Assembly (NCBI RefSeq): GCF_038502225.1
Contig: NC_091298.1
Span: 45,425,304 to 45,489,303, forward strand
DNA length: 64,000 nt
Reading direction: 5' to 3'
Origin: Cherax quadricarinatus
Taxonomy: Eukaryota; Arthropoda; Malacostraca; Decapoda; Parastacidae
Position 1 is the stretch's first letter, and each line of letters opens with the position of its first letter. The notes under the pieces were generated by a model. The model searched no databases, had not been told where the DNA came from, and saw only the letters and a list, made by a program, of their open reading frames with translations. Positions 10,451 to 21,702 of the stretch are shown here, piece after piece. Both the position numbers and the translations under genes were made by a program.

Positions 10451-12020
10451 CAGGAAGGCCCCACTTATACGGCGGGTTAGGTTCCAGGCTACCGCCGTAA
10501 AGCGGAAATCGCCGTAAAGTGGAACACCCTTTTTTTCCACTTATAAATGCATACAAACACTAGATAACAAGTTTACACTAACATATATTAAGTTAGCAAT
10601 AGAACCAGGCATCAAAAAACAATAAAAAGGTACAATACACACATAGTGCACTCATTACTTACCTTAAAATATTTATAGTCTTAATCTAGGGTGAGACAAG
10701 TAGTATTTATTGTAAGAAATCAAGTGTGGTATGTATTGTAATAGCCAGGCTACCTTACAGGCCACCCCACCCACACATACTATTCTATGATATTTAAGCA
10801 TCCCAGAGCGATAAAATGTATATACAGTTCACTCATTACTTACCTTAAAATATTTGTAGTCTTAATGTAGGGTCAGGAGTAAGTAAATGAGATAAAACGA
10901 ATAAATGAGAGAGAGAAAGAATGAGTACATGAGAGGTAACAGGCGCAGAGTTATGTAAACAAACCAGGCTCCCACATCTTATATTTATGTTTATTTATTC
11001 TATTGTGGGGTGTATTTATCATCTTTTTATGTTATGTATCGTGTTTATTATATAATTTTGAAAAAAATATCATGGCTGGATTAATGAAAATGTGTATATT
11101 ACCGTAATATACGACATTTAATGAGACTCCGTGACTATTGTTATTATCACCACTTGTGGAAGTCGTCTGCTACCACAGCTCACATTTATGTTTATTTATT
11201 CTACTGTGGGGTGTATTTATCTTATTTATATGTTATGCATCGTGTTTATTATATAATTTTGAAAAAAATATCATGGATGGATTAATGAAAATGTGTATAT
11301 TACCGTAATATACGACATTTAATGAGACTCCGTGACTATTGTTATTATGGCGTCACTTGTGGAAGTCGTCTGCTCACATCTCACATTTATGTTTATTTAT
11401 TCTACTGTGGGGTGTATTTATCTTATTTATATGTTATGCATCGTGTTTATTATATAATTTTGAAAAAAATATCATGGATGGATTAATGAAAATGTGTATA
11501 TTACCGTAATATACGACATTTAATGAGACTCGGTGAGTATTGTTATTATGGCGTCACTTGTGGAAGTCGTCTGCTCACATCTCACATTTATGTTTATTTA
11601 TTCTACTGTGGGGTGTATTTATCTTATTTATATGTTATGCATCGTGTTTATTATATAATTTTGAAAAAAATATCATGGATGGATTAATGAAAATGTGTAT
11701 ATTAACGTAATATACGACATTTAAATGACTCGATGTATGTAAGTTTATTTAGGTACAGGTATACATAAGTATAATTATCAGAGTATATATAAAATATGAA
11801 ATAACTTTTAAAAACATTTGAAATTTTGGAGTTTCCAGACAAAATGGAGAGACTTAGTGCTTACTGAGCTCATGGAGAATGTAAACAAACAGGGTGGGGC
11901 ACGGTGACCGTATTAGAAAGTCAGGTGGGGGGAGCCATATAGTGAGTTTTGGTCATAATTTGAAATGTCCGTATTAGCGGAACGCCGTAAAGTGAAACGC
12001 CGTAAAGCGGGGCCTTCCTG
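10451..12020. mobile_element. TA-flanked nonautonomous DNA element inserted in LINE A copy 2
   Basis: It is 1570 bp, with inverted ends of about 23 bp: CAGGAAGGCCCCACTTATAC at the left; the right end reads the complement of CAGGAAGGCCCCGCTTTACG. It is flanked by TA (10449-10450, 12021-12022) where uninterrupted LINE A has a single TA. These are Tc1/mariner-like hallmarks. Subterminal repeats of CGCCGTAAAG(C/T)GG occur at both ends and may be transposase-binding sites. No transposase ORF is visible. Confidence 0.87.
10981..11735. repeat. 201-bp tandem repeat, about 3.8 copies
   Basis: Units start near 10981, 11182, 11383 and 11584 with an exact 201-bp period. Each contains tttatttattctactgtggg, gttatgcatcgtgtttatta and gtatattaccgtaatatacg. 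The last unit is partial and diverges after aatatacgacattta. The array lies entirely within the TA-flanked element, so it moves with it. Confidence 0.92.
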
Positions 12021-13291
12021 TACCTGGTAAAGTGTATGGTAGAGTTATAATTGAAAGAATTAAGAGTAAGACGGAGAATAGGATAGCAGATGAACAAGGC
12101 GGCTTTAGGAAAGGTAGGGGGTGTGTGGACCAGGTGTTTACAGTGAAACATATAAGTGAACAGTATTTAGATAAGGCTAAAGAGGTCTTTGTGGCATTTA
12201 TGGATTTGGAAAAGGCGTATGACAGGGTGGATAGGGGGGCAATGTGGCAGATGTTGCAAGTGTATGGTGTAGGAGGTAGGTTACTGAAAGCAGTGAAGAG
12301 TTTTTACGAGGATAGTGAGGCTCAAGTTAGAGTATGTAGGAAAGAGGGAAATTTTTTCCCAGTAAAAGTAGGCCTTAGACAAGGATGTGTGATGTCACCG
12401 TGGTTGTTTAATATATTTATAGATGGGGTTGTAAGAGAAGTAAATGCGAGGGTCTTGGCAAGAGGCGTGGAGTTAAAAGATAAAGAATCACACACAAAGT
12501 GGGAGTTGTCACAGCTGCTCTTTGCTGATGACACTGTGCTCTTGGGAGATTCTGAAGAGAAGTTGCAGAGATTGGTGGATGAATTTGGTAGGGTGTGCAA
12601 AAGAAGAAAATTAAAGGTGAATACAGGCAAGAGTAAGGTTATGAGGATAACAAAAAGATTAGGTGATGAAAGATTGAATATCAGATTGGAGGGAGAGAGT
12701 ATGGAGGAGGTGAACGTATTCAGATATTTGGGAGTGGACGTGTCAGCGGATGGGTCTATGAAAGATGAGGTGAATCATAGAATTGATGAGGGAAAAAGAG
12801 TGAGTGGTGCACTTAGGAGTCTGTGGAGACAAAGAACTTTGTCCTTGGAGGCAAAGAGGGGAATGTATGAGAGTATAGTTTTACCAACGCTCTTATATGG
12901 GTGTGAAGCGTGGGTGATGAATGTTGCAGCGAGGAGAAGGCTGGAGGCAGTGGAGATGTCATGTCTGAGGGCAATGTGTGGTGTGAATATAATGCAGAGA
13001 ATTCGTAGTTTGGAAGTTAGGAGGAGGTGCGGGATTACCAAAACTGTTGTCCAGAGGGCTGAGGAAGGGTTGTTGAGGTGGTTCGGACATGTAGAGAGAA
13101 TGGAGCGAAACAGAATGACTTCAAGAGTGTATCAGTCTGTAGTGGAAGGAAGGCGGGGTAGGGGTCGGCCTAGGAAGGGTTGGAGGGAGGGGGTAAAGGA
13201 GGTTTTGTGTGCGAGGGGCTTGGACTTCAAGCAGGCATGCGTGAGCGTGTTTGATAGGAGTGAATGGAGACAAATGGTTTTTAATACTTGA
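12021..13291 (+). pseudogene. LINE A RT, C-terminal part (after the insertion)
   Basis: This continues the reverse transcriptase of LINE A copy 2: FMDLEKAYDRVD, GLRQGCVMSPWLFN, FADDTVLLG, then the thumb/C-terminal region to the natural stop after WRQMVFNT. A Met at 12032 allows a 419-aa frame, but that is incidental to the insertion. The 3' UTR of about 250 bp follows and ends in the LINE A stem-loop. Confidence 0.87.
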
Positions 13292-13732
13292 CGTGCTGTT
13301 GGAGTGTGAGCAAAGTAACATTTATGAAGGGATTCAGGGAAACCGGCAGGCCGGACTTGAGTCCTGGAGATGGGAAGTACAGTGCCTGCACTCTGAAGGA
13401 GGGGTGTTAATGTTGCAGTTTAAAAACTGTAGTGTAAAGCACCCTTCTGGCAAGACAGTGATGGAGTGAATGATGGTGAAAGTTTTTCTTTTTCGGGCCA
13501 CCCTGCCTTGGTGGGAATCGGCCGGTGTGATAATAAAAAAAAGATAATAATAAATTAAAAAATTTTGAACACACACATTTTTCTAGTGGTTTATAATTTT
13601 TCTGAGTTGAATGAACCCTTAAATACTGCATGACGTGATGCCAGAGCTGACCATCTCTTAGTTTTCTCATGGCATCCAAGGTATTCATTTAAAACTTAAG
13701 AATGACTTAACCAATCTGCTTCAAATTTCAGT

Positions 13733-14439
13733 TGCCAGGAGGCAGCTCTGACAAGAACTCACACACACAAACTTTTAAATCTCTGCACAAAATTCAACTT
13801 AAACCAGCAAATAATAGAGCCTACTAGACTGGAGAATACACTAGACCTCATCTTCACTAACAGTGACGATCTGATATGAAATGTCACCATATCAAAAACA
13901 ATATACTCATATCACAACATAATCGAGGTTCAGACATGTATGCGCGGAGCCCCAGACCGACATAATGAGATTAGTCACGAGGGAGCATTCACCAAATTCA
14001 ACTTCAATAACAAGAACATAAAGTGGGACCAAGTAAACCAAGTCCTAAATGATATAAGCTGGGAAGATATACTAAGCAACACAGACCCCAACTTATGCCT
14101 AGAACAGATTAACTTGGTGGCACTCGATGAATGCTCAAGGCTTATTCCTTTAAGAAAAAGGAGGAGTAGATGTAAAATAGAAAGAGACAGGCACTCCCTT
14201 TACAGGTGACAGAAAAGAATAATAGAGGGGTTAAAAGAGGCCAATATATCTGATATGCGCAGGGAGTCACTGGTCAGAGAAATACCAAACATCGAACTTA
14301 AGCTAAAGGAATCTTATAGGAGTCAGGAATCGTGGGAAGAACTAAAAGCCATAAATGAAATCAAAAGAAACCCAAAGTATTTCTTTTCTTATGCCAAATC
14401 AAAGTCGAGAACAACATCCAGTATTGGGCCCCTACTTAA
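13733..14439 (+). mobile_element. LINE B, copy 1, left part (5'-truncated)
   Basis: The sequence starts at ccaggaggcagctctga, equivalent to about position 22513 of copy 2, so the first part of the endonuclease is missing. The translation follows LINE B (NFNNKNIKWDQVNQV, WEDILSNTDPN) but contains stops near 13880 and 14207, so it is dead. It breaks at the TTAA where the MITE inserted and resumes at 19630. Confidence 0.82.
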
Positions 14440-15033
14440 CCCTTTGAGGGTTTTCGTCGTACTAGTACGTCTTACGCGTAGGGGTTTTTGACGTACTAGT
14501 ACTCTTAAATTCTAGCGACCTCAAATCTAGTGGGAGAAAGCTGGTAGGCCTTCATATGAAAGAATGGGTCTATGTGGTCAGTGTGCACAGTCTAAAAAAA
14601 ATCCTGCAGCACACGGTGCATAATGAGAAAAAAAAAACTTTTTCCATTTTTTTTTAATAAATCAGCGACTTTGCAGTGTATTTTCGTATAGTATTTATTG
14701 TTGTATTCTAGTTTTCTTGGTCTCATTTTATAGAATGGAAGACATATTACTGAAATTGAGATGATTTTGACTGGTTTTACAATGAAAGGTGCCTTGAAAT
14801 TGAGCTCAAAGTAGCAGAAATGTTCGATTTTTACCAAACTTCAAAAGTAAACAAATAAGAACATAAGAACATAAGAACGAAGGAACACTGCAGAAGGCCT
14901 ACTGGCCCATGCGAGGCAGGTCCAAGTCTCCTACCTGCTTAAGCCAATGCACCCAACCTAGTCAGGTCAGGTCACATTGACTTAAGGGAGGAACACGGCA
15001 ACCGACCTGGTAGCACAAGCTATCAGGTCTAAC

Positions 15034-17979
15034 TCACACCCACCCACATCTACTCATGTATTTATCCAACCTATTTTTAAAGCTACACAACGTTCTAGCC
15101 TCTATAACGGTACTTGGGAGTTTGTTCCACTCATCCACAACTCTATTACCAAACCAGTACTTTCCTATATCCTTCCTGAATCTGAATTTTTCCAACTTAA
15201 AACCATTGCTGCGAGTCCTGTCTAGGCTAGATATTTTCAGCACACTATTTACATCCCCTTTATTTATTCCTGTCTTCCATTTATACACCTCAATCATATC
15301 CCCCCTAATTCTACGTCTTTCTAGAGAGTGCAGTTTCAGGGCCCTTAGTCTATCCTCATAGGGAAGGTTTCTGATACATGGGATCAACTTTGTCATCCTC
15401 CTTTGTACATTTTCCAGAGAATTTATATCCATTCTGTAATACGGTGACCAAAACTGTGCAGCATAATCTAAATGAGGCCTAACCAAGGATGTATAGAGTT
15501 GAAGAACAACCTGAGGACTCCTATTATTTATGCTTCTTGATATGAAGCCAAGGATTCTATTAGCTTTATTGCGAACACTTATGCACTGTTGTCTTGGTTT
15601 CAGATTACTGCTAACCAGAACTCCTAAATCTTTTTCGCAATCCGTAATATTAAGATCTACATTATTTAGTTTATATGTGGCATGGTTATTGTCCTGTCCA
15701 ACATTTAGAACTTTGCATTTGTCTATATTAAACTGCATCTGCCACTTCTCCGACCACTGCATCAGTTTATTCAAATCTTCCTGGAGTGCTCGAATGTCCT
15801 CGTCAGAATGAATTCGACGGCCTATTTTGGTGTCATCGGCAAACTTGCCGATGTCGCTCTTTATGCCCTCATCTATGTCGTTTATGTAGATTGTGAACAG
15901 CAGGGGGCCCAACACTGACCCCTGTGGAACACCGCTCGTGACACTTCCCCACTCTGATTTCTCCCCATTTATGCAAACTCTCTGCTGCCTATTTGTCAAC
16001 CATGCCTCTATCCAGGAAAAAATTTCTCCTCCTATTCCATGTGCTTTAATTTTCCTCAACAGTCTCTGATGTGGGACCCTGTCAAAAGCCTTACTGAAGT
16101 CCATATACACAATATCATATTCATTACCATGATCTACCTCCTCAAATACCTTAGTGAAAAAAGTTAATAAATTCGTAAGGCAGGAACGCCCCTTTGTAAA
16201 ACCATGCTGAGATTCGTTGATTAATTTATGCTTTTCAAGATGGCTACGAACTGCCTCGGCAATTATTGATTCCATAAATTTTCCCACTATGGAGGTCAGG
16301 CTTATTGGTCTATAGTTCGAAGCTAAGGACCTGTCACCTGTTTTGAAAATAGGTATCACATTTGCCATTTTCCACTTATCTGGCACCATGCCAGTTTGCA
16401 GTGATATGTTGAAAAGATTAGCCAAAGGTGTGCTAAGCTCCTCTTTACATTCCTTTAGAACCCTTGCATACAGTTCATCAGGGCCTGGGGATTTGTTAGG
16501 TTTTAATTTATCTATTTGCCTAAGGACCATGTCACTTGTGACCCTAATAGTGCACAGTTTATTATCGTCCTGTTCTACATAATTTATCATTACTGGAATA
16601 TCGCTGGTATCCTCCTGTGCAAAAACTGAGAGGAAGTATGTGTTAAAAATTCTACACATTTCCTTATCACTGTCAGTGAGCTGACCCGAGGAACTTTTGA
16701 GTGGGCCTATCTTGTCCCTGATCTTACTTCTGTATACCTGAAAGAATCCTTTTGGGTTAGTCTTCGATTCTCTTGCAACTTTAACCTCATAATCTCTTTT
16801 TGCTTTTCTAATTCCCTTTTTTATTTCTCTCTTTAACTGAATATATCGATTTCTCAATTGCCCCTCTCCTCTTTTGATTTGCCTATATATGCCTCTCTTT
16901 TGACCAATCAGATATTTTAATCTATTGTTCATCCATTTAGGATCATTTTTGTTTGATCTGATTTCCCTATTTGGAACATAATTTGACTGAGCAGCTAGAA
17001 CTATGCCCTGGAAAGCATCATATCGGCAACCATCACCACCTACCTGACCCTTAGTCAGGTCATTCCAATTCAGCCCACCTAAGTAATTTTTCAGTCCTAT
17101 GAAATCAGCCAAGCGAAAGTCAGGGACGGAGACTTGATTGCCATTATTAGGGGAATTCCATGATATATTAAAACTGAGTGATTTGTGATCACTTTCCCCA
17201 AGCTCATCATTAACCTCAAGATTATTAATTAGTGTTTCCCTACTGGCAAGAACCAAGTCAAGGAGGTTATTTCCCCTAGTTGGCTCTGTCACAAACTGTT
17301 TTAAAAAACAATCCTGGATCGTATCAAGAAAGTCACCCGACTCTAAATTTCCTGTCAAATTGCTCCAGTCAATCTGTCTATAGTTGAAATCTCCCATTAG
17401 CACAACATTTTCGTATGTAGATGCCTTACGAATTTCGTCCCATAGAAGTTTACTGCACTCCCTATCAAGATTTGGGGCCCTGTAAATCACACCCAAAATT
17501 AGTTTTTCTCGGCCCTCGAGAAGCTGTAACCAAACAGATTCAGTGGCTGACGCTTCTAATTTAATATCTTGTCTAACACAACAATTTAAATTGTCTCTGA
17601 CATACATTGCTACTCCACCACCTTTCCTGTTGACCCTGTCAGTGTGGAATAATTTATAGCCTTGTATGTGACATTCAGAGGGCATCTCTCTATCTTTCAG
17701 ATTGAGCCAGGTCTCTGTTATAGCAATAATATCTATGTTTCCTGCACTTGCAATTAATCTTAGCTCATCTATCTTATTTCTTACACTCCTGCTATTAGTA
17801 TAGTAAACCTTAAGGGAGCTAGTCCCTTGCTGCCCTCTGCTGTCCCCCTTTGTTTGCTGACCTGATCTATTGTCTTTATTTATAACTTCATGCTGAATGC
17901 CTTTTATACATTTACTGTTTCCAACCCAAGTGTTGCAACCTGCTTGTTTCCCACACACACCCATACCTCTATCTTCCAT
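15034..17979 (-). CDS. CR1-like ORF2 endonuclease-reverse transcriptase (981 aa, intact)
   Basis: The N-terminal ~50 residues are low-similarity. The APE endonuclease follows: TNSRSVRNK, ITETW (Glu89), MGDFN (196-199) and SDH (263-265). RT motifs are KSPGPDEL (496-503), NYRPISLTS (555-563), YMDFSKAFDRVPH (625-637), SGVPQGSVLGPLLF (682-695) and the active site FADD (713-716). The C-terminus ends near DKYMSRCGWV. The length is typical of CR1 ORF2. Translation probably depends on ORF1 through the overlapping TGATG junction. No stops or frameshifts are seen. Confidence 0.9.
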   Translation of the reverse strand: MEDRGMGVCGKQAGCNTWVGNSKCIKGIQHEVINKDNRSGQQTKGDSRGQQGTSSLKVYYTNSRSVRNKIDELRLIASAGNIDIIAITETWLNLKDREMPSECHIQGYKLFHTDRVNRKGGGVAMYVRDNLNCCVRQDIKLEASATESVWLQLLEGREKLILGVIYRAPNLDRECSKLLWDEIRKASTYENVVLMGDFNYRQIDWSNLTGNLESGDFLDTIQDCFLKQFVTEPTRGNNLLDLVLASRETLINNLEVNDELGESDHKSLSFNISWNSPNNGNQVSVPDFRLADFIGLKNYLGGLNWNDLTKGQVGGDGCRYDAFQGIVLAAQSNYVPNREIRSNKNDPKWMNNRLKYLIGQKRGIYRQIKRGEGQLRNRYIQLKREIKKGIRKAKRDYEVKVARESKTNPKGFFQVYRSKIRDKIGPLKSSSGQLTDSDKEMCRIFNTYFLSVFAQEDTSDIPVMINYVEQDDNKLCTIRVTSDMVLRQIDKLKPNKSPGPDELYARVLKECKEELSTPLANLFNISLQTGMVPDKWKMANVIPIFKTGDRSLASNYRPISLTSIVGKFMESIIAEAVRSHLEKHKLINESQHGFTKGRSCLTNLLTFFTKVFEEVDHGNEYDIVYMDFSKAFDRVPHQRLLRKIKAHGIGGEIFSWIEAWLTNRQQRVCINGEKSEWGSVTSGVPQGSVLGPLLFTIYINDIDEGIKSDIGKFADDTKIGRRIHSDEDIRALQEDLNKLMQWSEKWQMQFNIDKCKVLNVGQDNNHATYKLNNVDLNITDCEKDLGVLVSSNLKPRQQCISVRNKANRILGFISRSINNRSPQVVLQLYTSLVRPHLDYAAQFWSPYYRMDINSLENVQRRMTKLIPCIRNLPYEDRLRALKLHSLERRRIRGDMIEVYKWKTGINKGDVNSVLKISSLDRTRSNGFKLEKFRFRKDIGKYWFGNRVVDEWNKLPSTVIEARTLCSFKNRLDKYMSRCGWV

Positions 17980-18902
17980 CAGTTTAAAATCATAGGCATT
18001 TCACCAATGGCCTTCTCAATCGAGTCTGCAAGTGCTACCACCCCAGCCCCAGAGAGATGTACCCCATCCCTTGCATACATATCATGTTTGCCATAAAAGT
18101 TGTTCCAGTTGTCAATGAATGGGATTGCAAGTTCCTTGCAGTATCTGTCTAGCCAGCAATTTACACCAATTGCCCTAGACAACCATTCATTTCCTACTCC
18201 CCTTCTAGGCAAGATGCTACATATGATTGGGATCCCTCCCTTAGACTTAATGAAATCTATAGCTGACCTGTACTTATCTAGCAGCTCTTCTCTCCTACCC
18301 TTCCCAATATCATTTCCACCAGCACTGAGACAGATAATGGGCTTGTTCCCATTACCTGACATGATATTATCCAGCCTGTTGACAATGTCCCCAACACCAG
18401 CTCCAGGGAAGCACACTCTATCTCTCATCTTCTTATTCCTATTACAAAAAGCACGGTCAATATATCTTACCTGAGAGTCACCAACCACAAGAATGCGCTT
18501 ACCTCCATTAGCAGGGGCAGTAGTACCCTTACCTTCACTGGCCACTGAAGTACATTCATCCTGAAGAACAGAGAAGCGATTTCCTACCTTCAGATGTTCA
18601 CTCTTAACTTTCCTTACTCTGATGCGCCTCCCATTACTGTGAACCACTCGCCACTTGTAGCAGGTGCTGGACTGCACCTCACTGCTGGTAGCCGTTGCTA
18701 CCTCCCCAACTACAGCCTCCTCACAGCGAGAGACAGACTGCACCTCACTTGAAGCCTCATTCCCCACAACTCCAGCCACCTCACACTCTCTCCCAGACCC
18801 ATTGAAGTGGTCCTTCAGCCTCCTAATCTCCTCCTGGAGAAGCAAGACCTCCTCCTTCAACTCTCCAACCTCAATTTTTAAAACACTGCAGAAGCAAGCC
18901 AT
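17979..18902 (-). CDS. CR1-like ORF1 protein with SGNH/esterase-type domain (307 aa)
   Basis: Residues about 8-34 form a leucine/glutamate-rich coiled coil (VGELKEEVLLLQEEIRRLK), likely for oligomerisation. From about 136 a GDSL/SGNH hydrolase fold is indicated: block I VVGDSQVRYID (Ser143), block III SAGGND (Asn197), and block V DGVHLSGAG (Asp279, His282), so all four catalytic positions are present. Esterase-type ORF1 proteins are known in CR1/L2 elements; their role is thought to be RNP or membrane association. Its TGA overlaps the ATG of ORF2 by one base. The start was chosen as the first Met ahead of the coiled coil. Confidence 0.85.
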   Translation of the reverse strand: MACFCSVLKIEVGELKEEVLLLQEEIRRLKDHFNGSGRECEVAGVVGNEASSEVQSVSRCEEAVVGEVATATSSEVQSSTCYKWRVVHSNGRRIRVRKVKSEHLKVGNRFSVLQDECTSVASEGKGTTAPANGGKRILVVGDSQVRYIDRAFCNRNKKMRDRVCFPGAGVGDIVNRLDNIMSGNGNKPIICLSAGGNDIGKGRREELLDKYRSAIDFIKSKGGIPIICSILPRRGVGNEWLSRAIGVNCWLDRYCKELAIPFIDNWNNFYGKHDMYARDGVHLSGAGVVALADSIEKAIGEMPMILN

Positions 18903-19629
18903 GCTTTGTAACCGTCCACACTAATCCCCAAAGCAGCTTAGGGTCTGTGACCTCACGTGACGACTGACCACTGACAGGCCAAGCGTGCAATACACGTCAA
19001 CTGGTGAGTCTAATATTCTTTCACAAGTGCACCAATAATATTTATACCATTTTTTACACTAATGCAGTAGTCTGCATAACAGTAAATCTTATATTTTTTG
19101 TGAGAATAAAAATTCAAAGTGGAAAGCAAAAGAATATAAGAGGGGCCTTGAGACGTGACTAATGACTAGAGGAAATGTCATTTTAGTGCCAGGAATGTCT
19201 TTCTTGTTTATTCTGGACCCTATTCCGAAATTGGCATCTTTTGAAATTTGTGTGAAATTGGCAAAATTGCTAAATTCTGACCACTGTACTGGATAGTTGA
19301 ATTTATAAATGGGTGGTTTCTTGCACGCATTCGATAGAAAAAATGGAGTTCTAGCGAAATATTCATGTTTTTTGTCGACTAGTACAGTGAAATTGGCCGA
19401 AAATGGGGCTCAAAGTGGGCAAAATCGCCGATCCGTAAACATCGCCGAGACCGCTAACTTTGCGAGAGCATAATTCCGTAAGTTTTCTATCAAATTTCAA
19501 ACTTTTGGTGTCGTTATGATCGGGAAAAGATTCTCTATCTTTTCATAAGAGAAAATAATTTTTTTTTTTTTTTAAATTTGGCCGACCCTGAGAACGAGTT
19601 TCGGAGAGGGCCTGTCGACCCTCAAAGGG

Positions 19630-21490
19630 TTAAACAAGATGGGTCCTACACAGATGACAGCAAGGAAATGAGTGAGCTACTCAAGTCCCAATATGACTCA
19701 GTTTTTAGCAAGCCGCTAACCAGACTGAGAGTCAAAGATCAAAATAATTTCTTTATGAGAGAGCCACAAAATTTGGTTAACAAAAGCCTATCTGATGTTA
19801 TCCTGATGCCAAATGCCTTCGAACAGGTGATAAATGACATGCCCATGCACTCTGCCCCAGGGCCAGACTCATGGAACTCCGTGTTCATCAAGAACTGCAA
19901 GAAGCCCCTATTACAAGCTTTTACCATCCTCTGGAGAGGAAGGATGAACATGGGGGTCGTCCCACAGATACTAAAAACAACAGACATAGCCCCACTCCAC
20001 AAAGGGGACAGTAAAGCAATAGCAAAGAACTACAGACCGATAGCACTAACATCCCATATCATAAAAATCTTTGAAAGAGTCCTAAGAAGCAAGATCGCCA
20101 CCCATCTAGATACCTATCAATTACACAACCCAGGGCAACATGGGTTTAGAGCAGGTCACACCTGTCTGTCTCAACTACTGGATCACTACGACAAGGTCCT
20201 AGATACACTAGAAGACAAAAAAGAATGCAGATGTAATATATACAGACTTTGCAAAAGCCTTCAACAAGTGTGACCATGGTGTAATAGTGCACAAAATGCA
20301 TGTTAAAAGAATAACAGGAAAAGTTGGTAGATGGATCTATAATTTCCTCGCACACAAAACACAAAGAGTAGTAGTCAACAGAGTAAAGTTTGAGGTGGCT
20401 ACGGTGAGAAGCTCTGTTCCACAAGGCACAGTACTCACTCCCATCTTGTTTCTCATCCTCATATCTGACATAGACAAGGATGTCAGCCACAGCACCATGT
20501 CTTCATTTGCAGATGACACCCAAATCTGAATGACAGTGTCTTCCATTGCAGACACTGCAAGGCTCCAGGCAGACATCAATCAAATCTTTCAGTGGGTTGC
20601 AGAAAACAATATGAAGTTCAACGATGAGAAATTTCAATTACTCTGATATGGTAAACATGAGGAAATTAAAACTTCATCAGAGTACAAAACAAATTCCGGC
20701 CACAAAATAGAGCGAAAAACCAACGTCAAACACCTGGGAGTGATCATATCGGAGGATCTCACCTTCAAGAACCATAACATTGTATCAATCGCATCTGCTA
20801 GAAAAATGACAGGATGGATAATGAGAACCTTCAAAACTAGGGATGCCAAGCCCATGCTGACACTCTTCAGGTCGCTTGTTCTATCTAGGCTGGAATATTG
20901 CTGCACACTAACAGCACCTTTCAAGGCAGGTGAAATTGCTGACCTAGAAAATGTACAGAGAACCTTCATGGCATGCATAACGGAGATAAAACACCTCAGT
21001 TACTTGGAGCACTTGAAGTTCCTAAACCTGTACTCCCTAGAACACAGGCAGGAGAGATACATGATTATACATGTATACACCTGGAAAATCCTAGAGGGAC
21101 TGAACTTGCACACGAAAATCACTCACAACGATAGCACAAGACTCGGCAGACGATGCAACATCCCCCCGATGAAAAGCAGGGGTGTCCCTAGCATGTTAAG
21201 AGGCAATACAATAAGTGTCAAGGGCCCGAGACTGTTCAACTGCATCCCAGCATACATAATGGGGATTACCAATAGACCCCTGGCTGTCTTCAAGCAGGCA
21301 CTGGACAAGCACCTAAAGTCGGCACCTGACCAGCTGGGCTGTGGCTCGTACATTGGATTGCATTCAGCCAGCAGTAACAGCCTGGTTGATCAGGCTCTGA
21401 TCCACCAGGAGACCTGGTCACAGACCAAGCCGCGGGGGTGTTGACCCCCGGAATTCTCTCCAGGTAAACTCTCCACGTAAACCCTGGTCA
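19630..21490 (+). pseudogene. LINE B, copy 1, right part (RT, degenerate)
   Basis: LINE B resumes with KQDGSYTDDSKEMSELL and the RT motifs APGPDSWNSV, NYRPIALTSH, SSVPQGTVLTPILF and SFADDTQI. An extra base near 20223 shifts the frame, a TGA follows at 20527 and another stop lies near 20645. The C-terminal third is readable in 20740-21444. The element ends in the LINE B 3' motif (ctctccaggtaaactctcc) at about 21490. An old, inactive copy. Confidence 0.82.
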
Positions 21491-21702
21491 ACTATTATTA
21501 GGTGAAGGTTCATATTGCAATTTACATCTGCAGGTGCTCAATGCTCATTTGTATATTAAACCATTACTGATATTGATTTACACAAGATAGCTTAAAGAAT
21601 CACATAGTGTATATGCATAGGCACACAGTGGTGGTGGTGATGGTGGTGACATCAGTAGTGGTGATAGATACATTTATACACATGTATGCATCAGTACATA
21701 TA
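21491..21702. other. Intronic spacer between LINE B and Tigger copy 2
   Basis: Contains a small (GGT)n-like patch (about 21629-21665) and nothing else that I recognise. Confidence 0.4.

Larger units (their letters stand above)
8381..13545 (+). mobile_element. LINE A, copy 2, full length but split by a DNA element
   Basis: It has the same 5' leader as copy 1 (from AGGTAGTAGGTTGGTAGACA) and the same 3' stem-loop and GTGTGATAATAA end, but in the opposite orientation. It is interrupted at 10451-12020 by a TA-flanked element. The two LINE A copies are head to head: their 5' ends are about 1.47 kb apart. Their protein sequences differ at only about eight positions by eye, so both are young. Confidence 0.88.
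14856..18985 (-). mobile_element. CR1-like non-LTR retrotransposon, full length with two intact ORFs
   Basis: A 4.1-kb minus-strand element inserted in MITE copy 2. It has a short 5' leader of about 80 bp, ORF1 (18902-17979), ORF2 (17979-15034), a 3' UTR, and a terminal microsatellite of the 8-bp unit ATGTTCTT (seen on + as aagaacataagaacataag). An 8-bp tandem 3' end is characteristic of the CR1/L2 group. The esterase-type ORF1 and APE-RT ORF2 support that placement. A 5'-truncated relative is at 58483-60093. Both frames are open, so it may be recent or still active. Confidence 0.88.
14440..19629 (+). mobile_element. TTAA-flanked MITE, copy 2, split by a CR1 element
   Basis: The termini are CCCTTTGAGGGTTTTCGTC at the left and ...CCTGTCGACCCTCAAAGGG at the right, flanked by TTAA (14436-14439 and 19630-19633). 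The uninterrupted LINE B at 23216 has a single TTAA (cccctacTTAAacaagat), which proves the target duplication directly. Without the nested CR1 (about 14856-18985) the MITE is about 1.06 kb, like copy 1. Confidence 0.9.
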
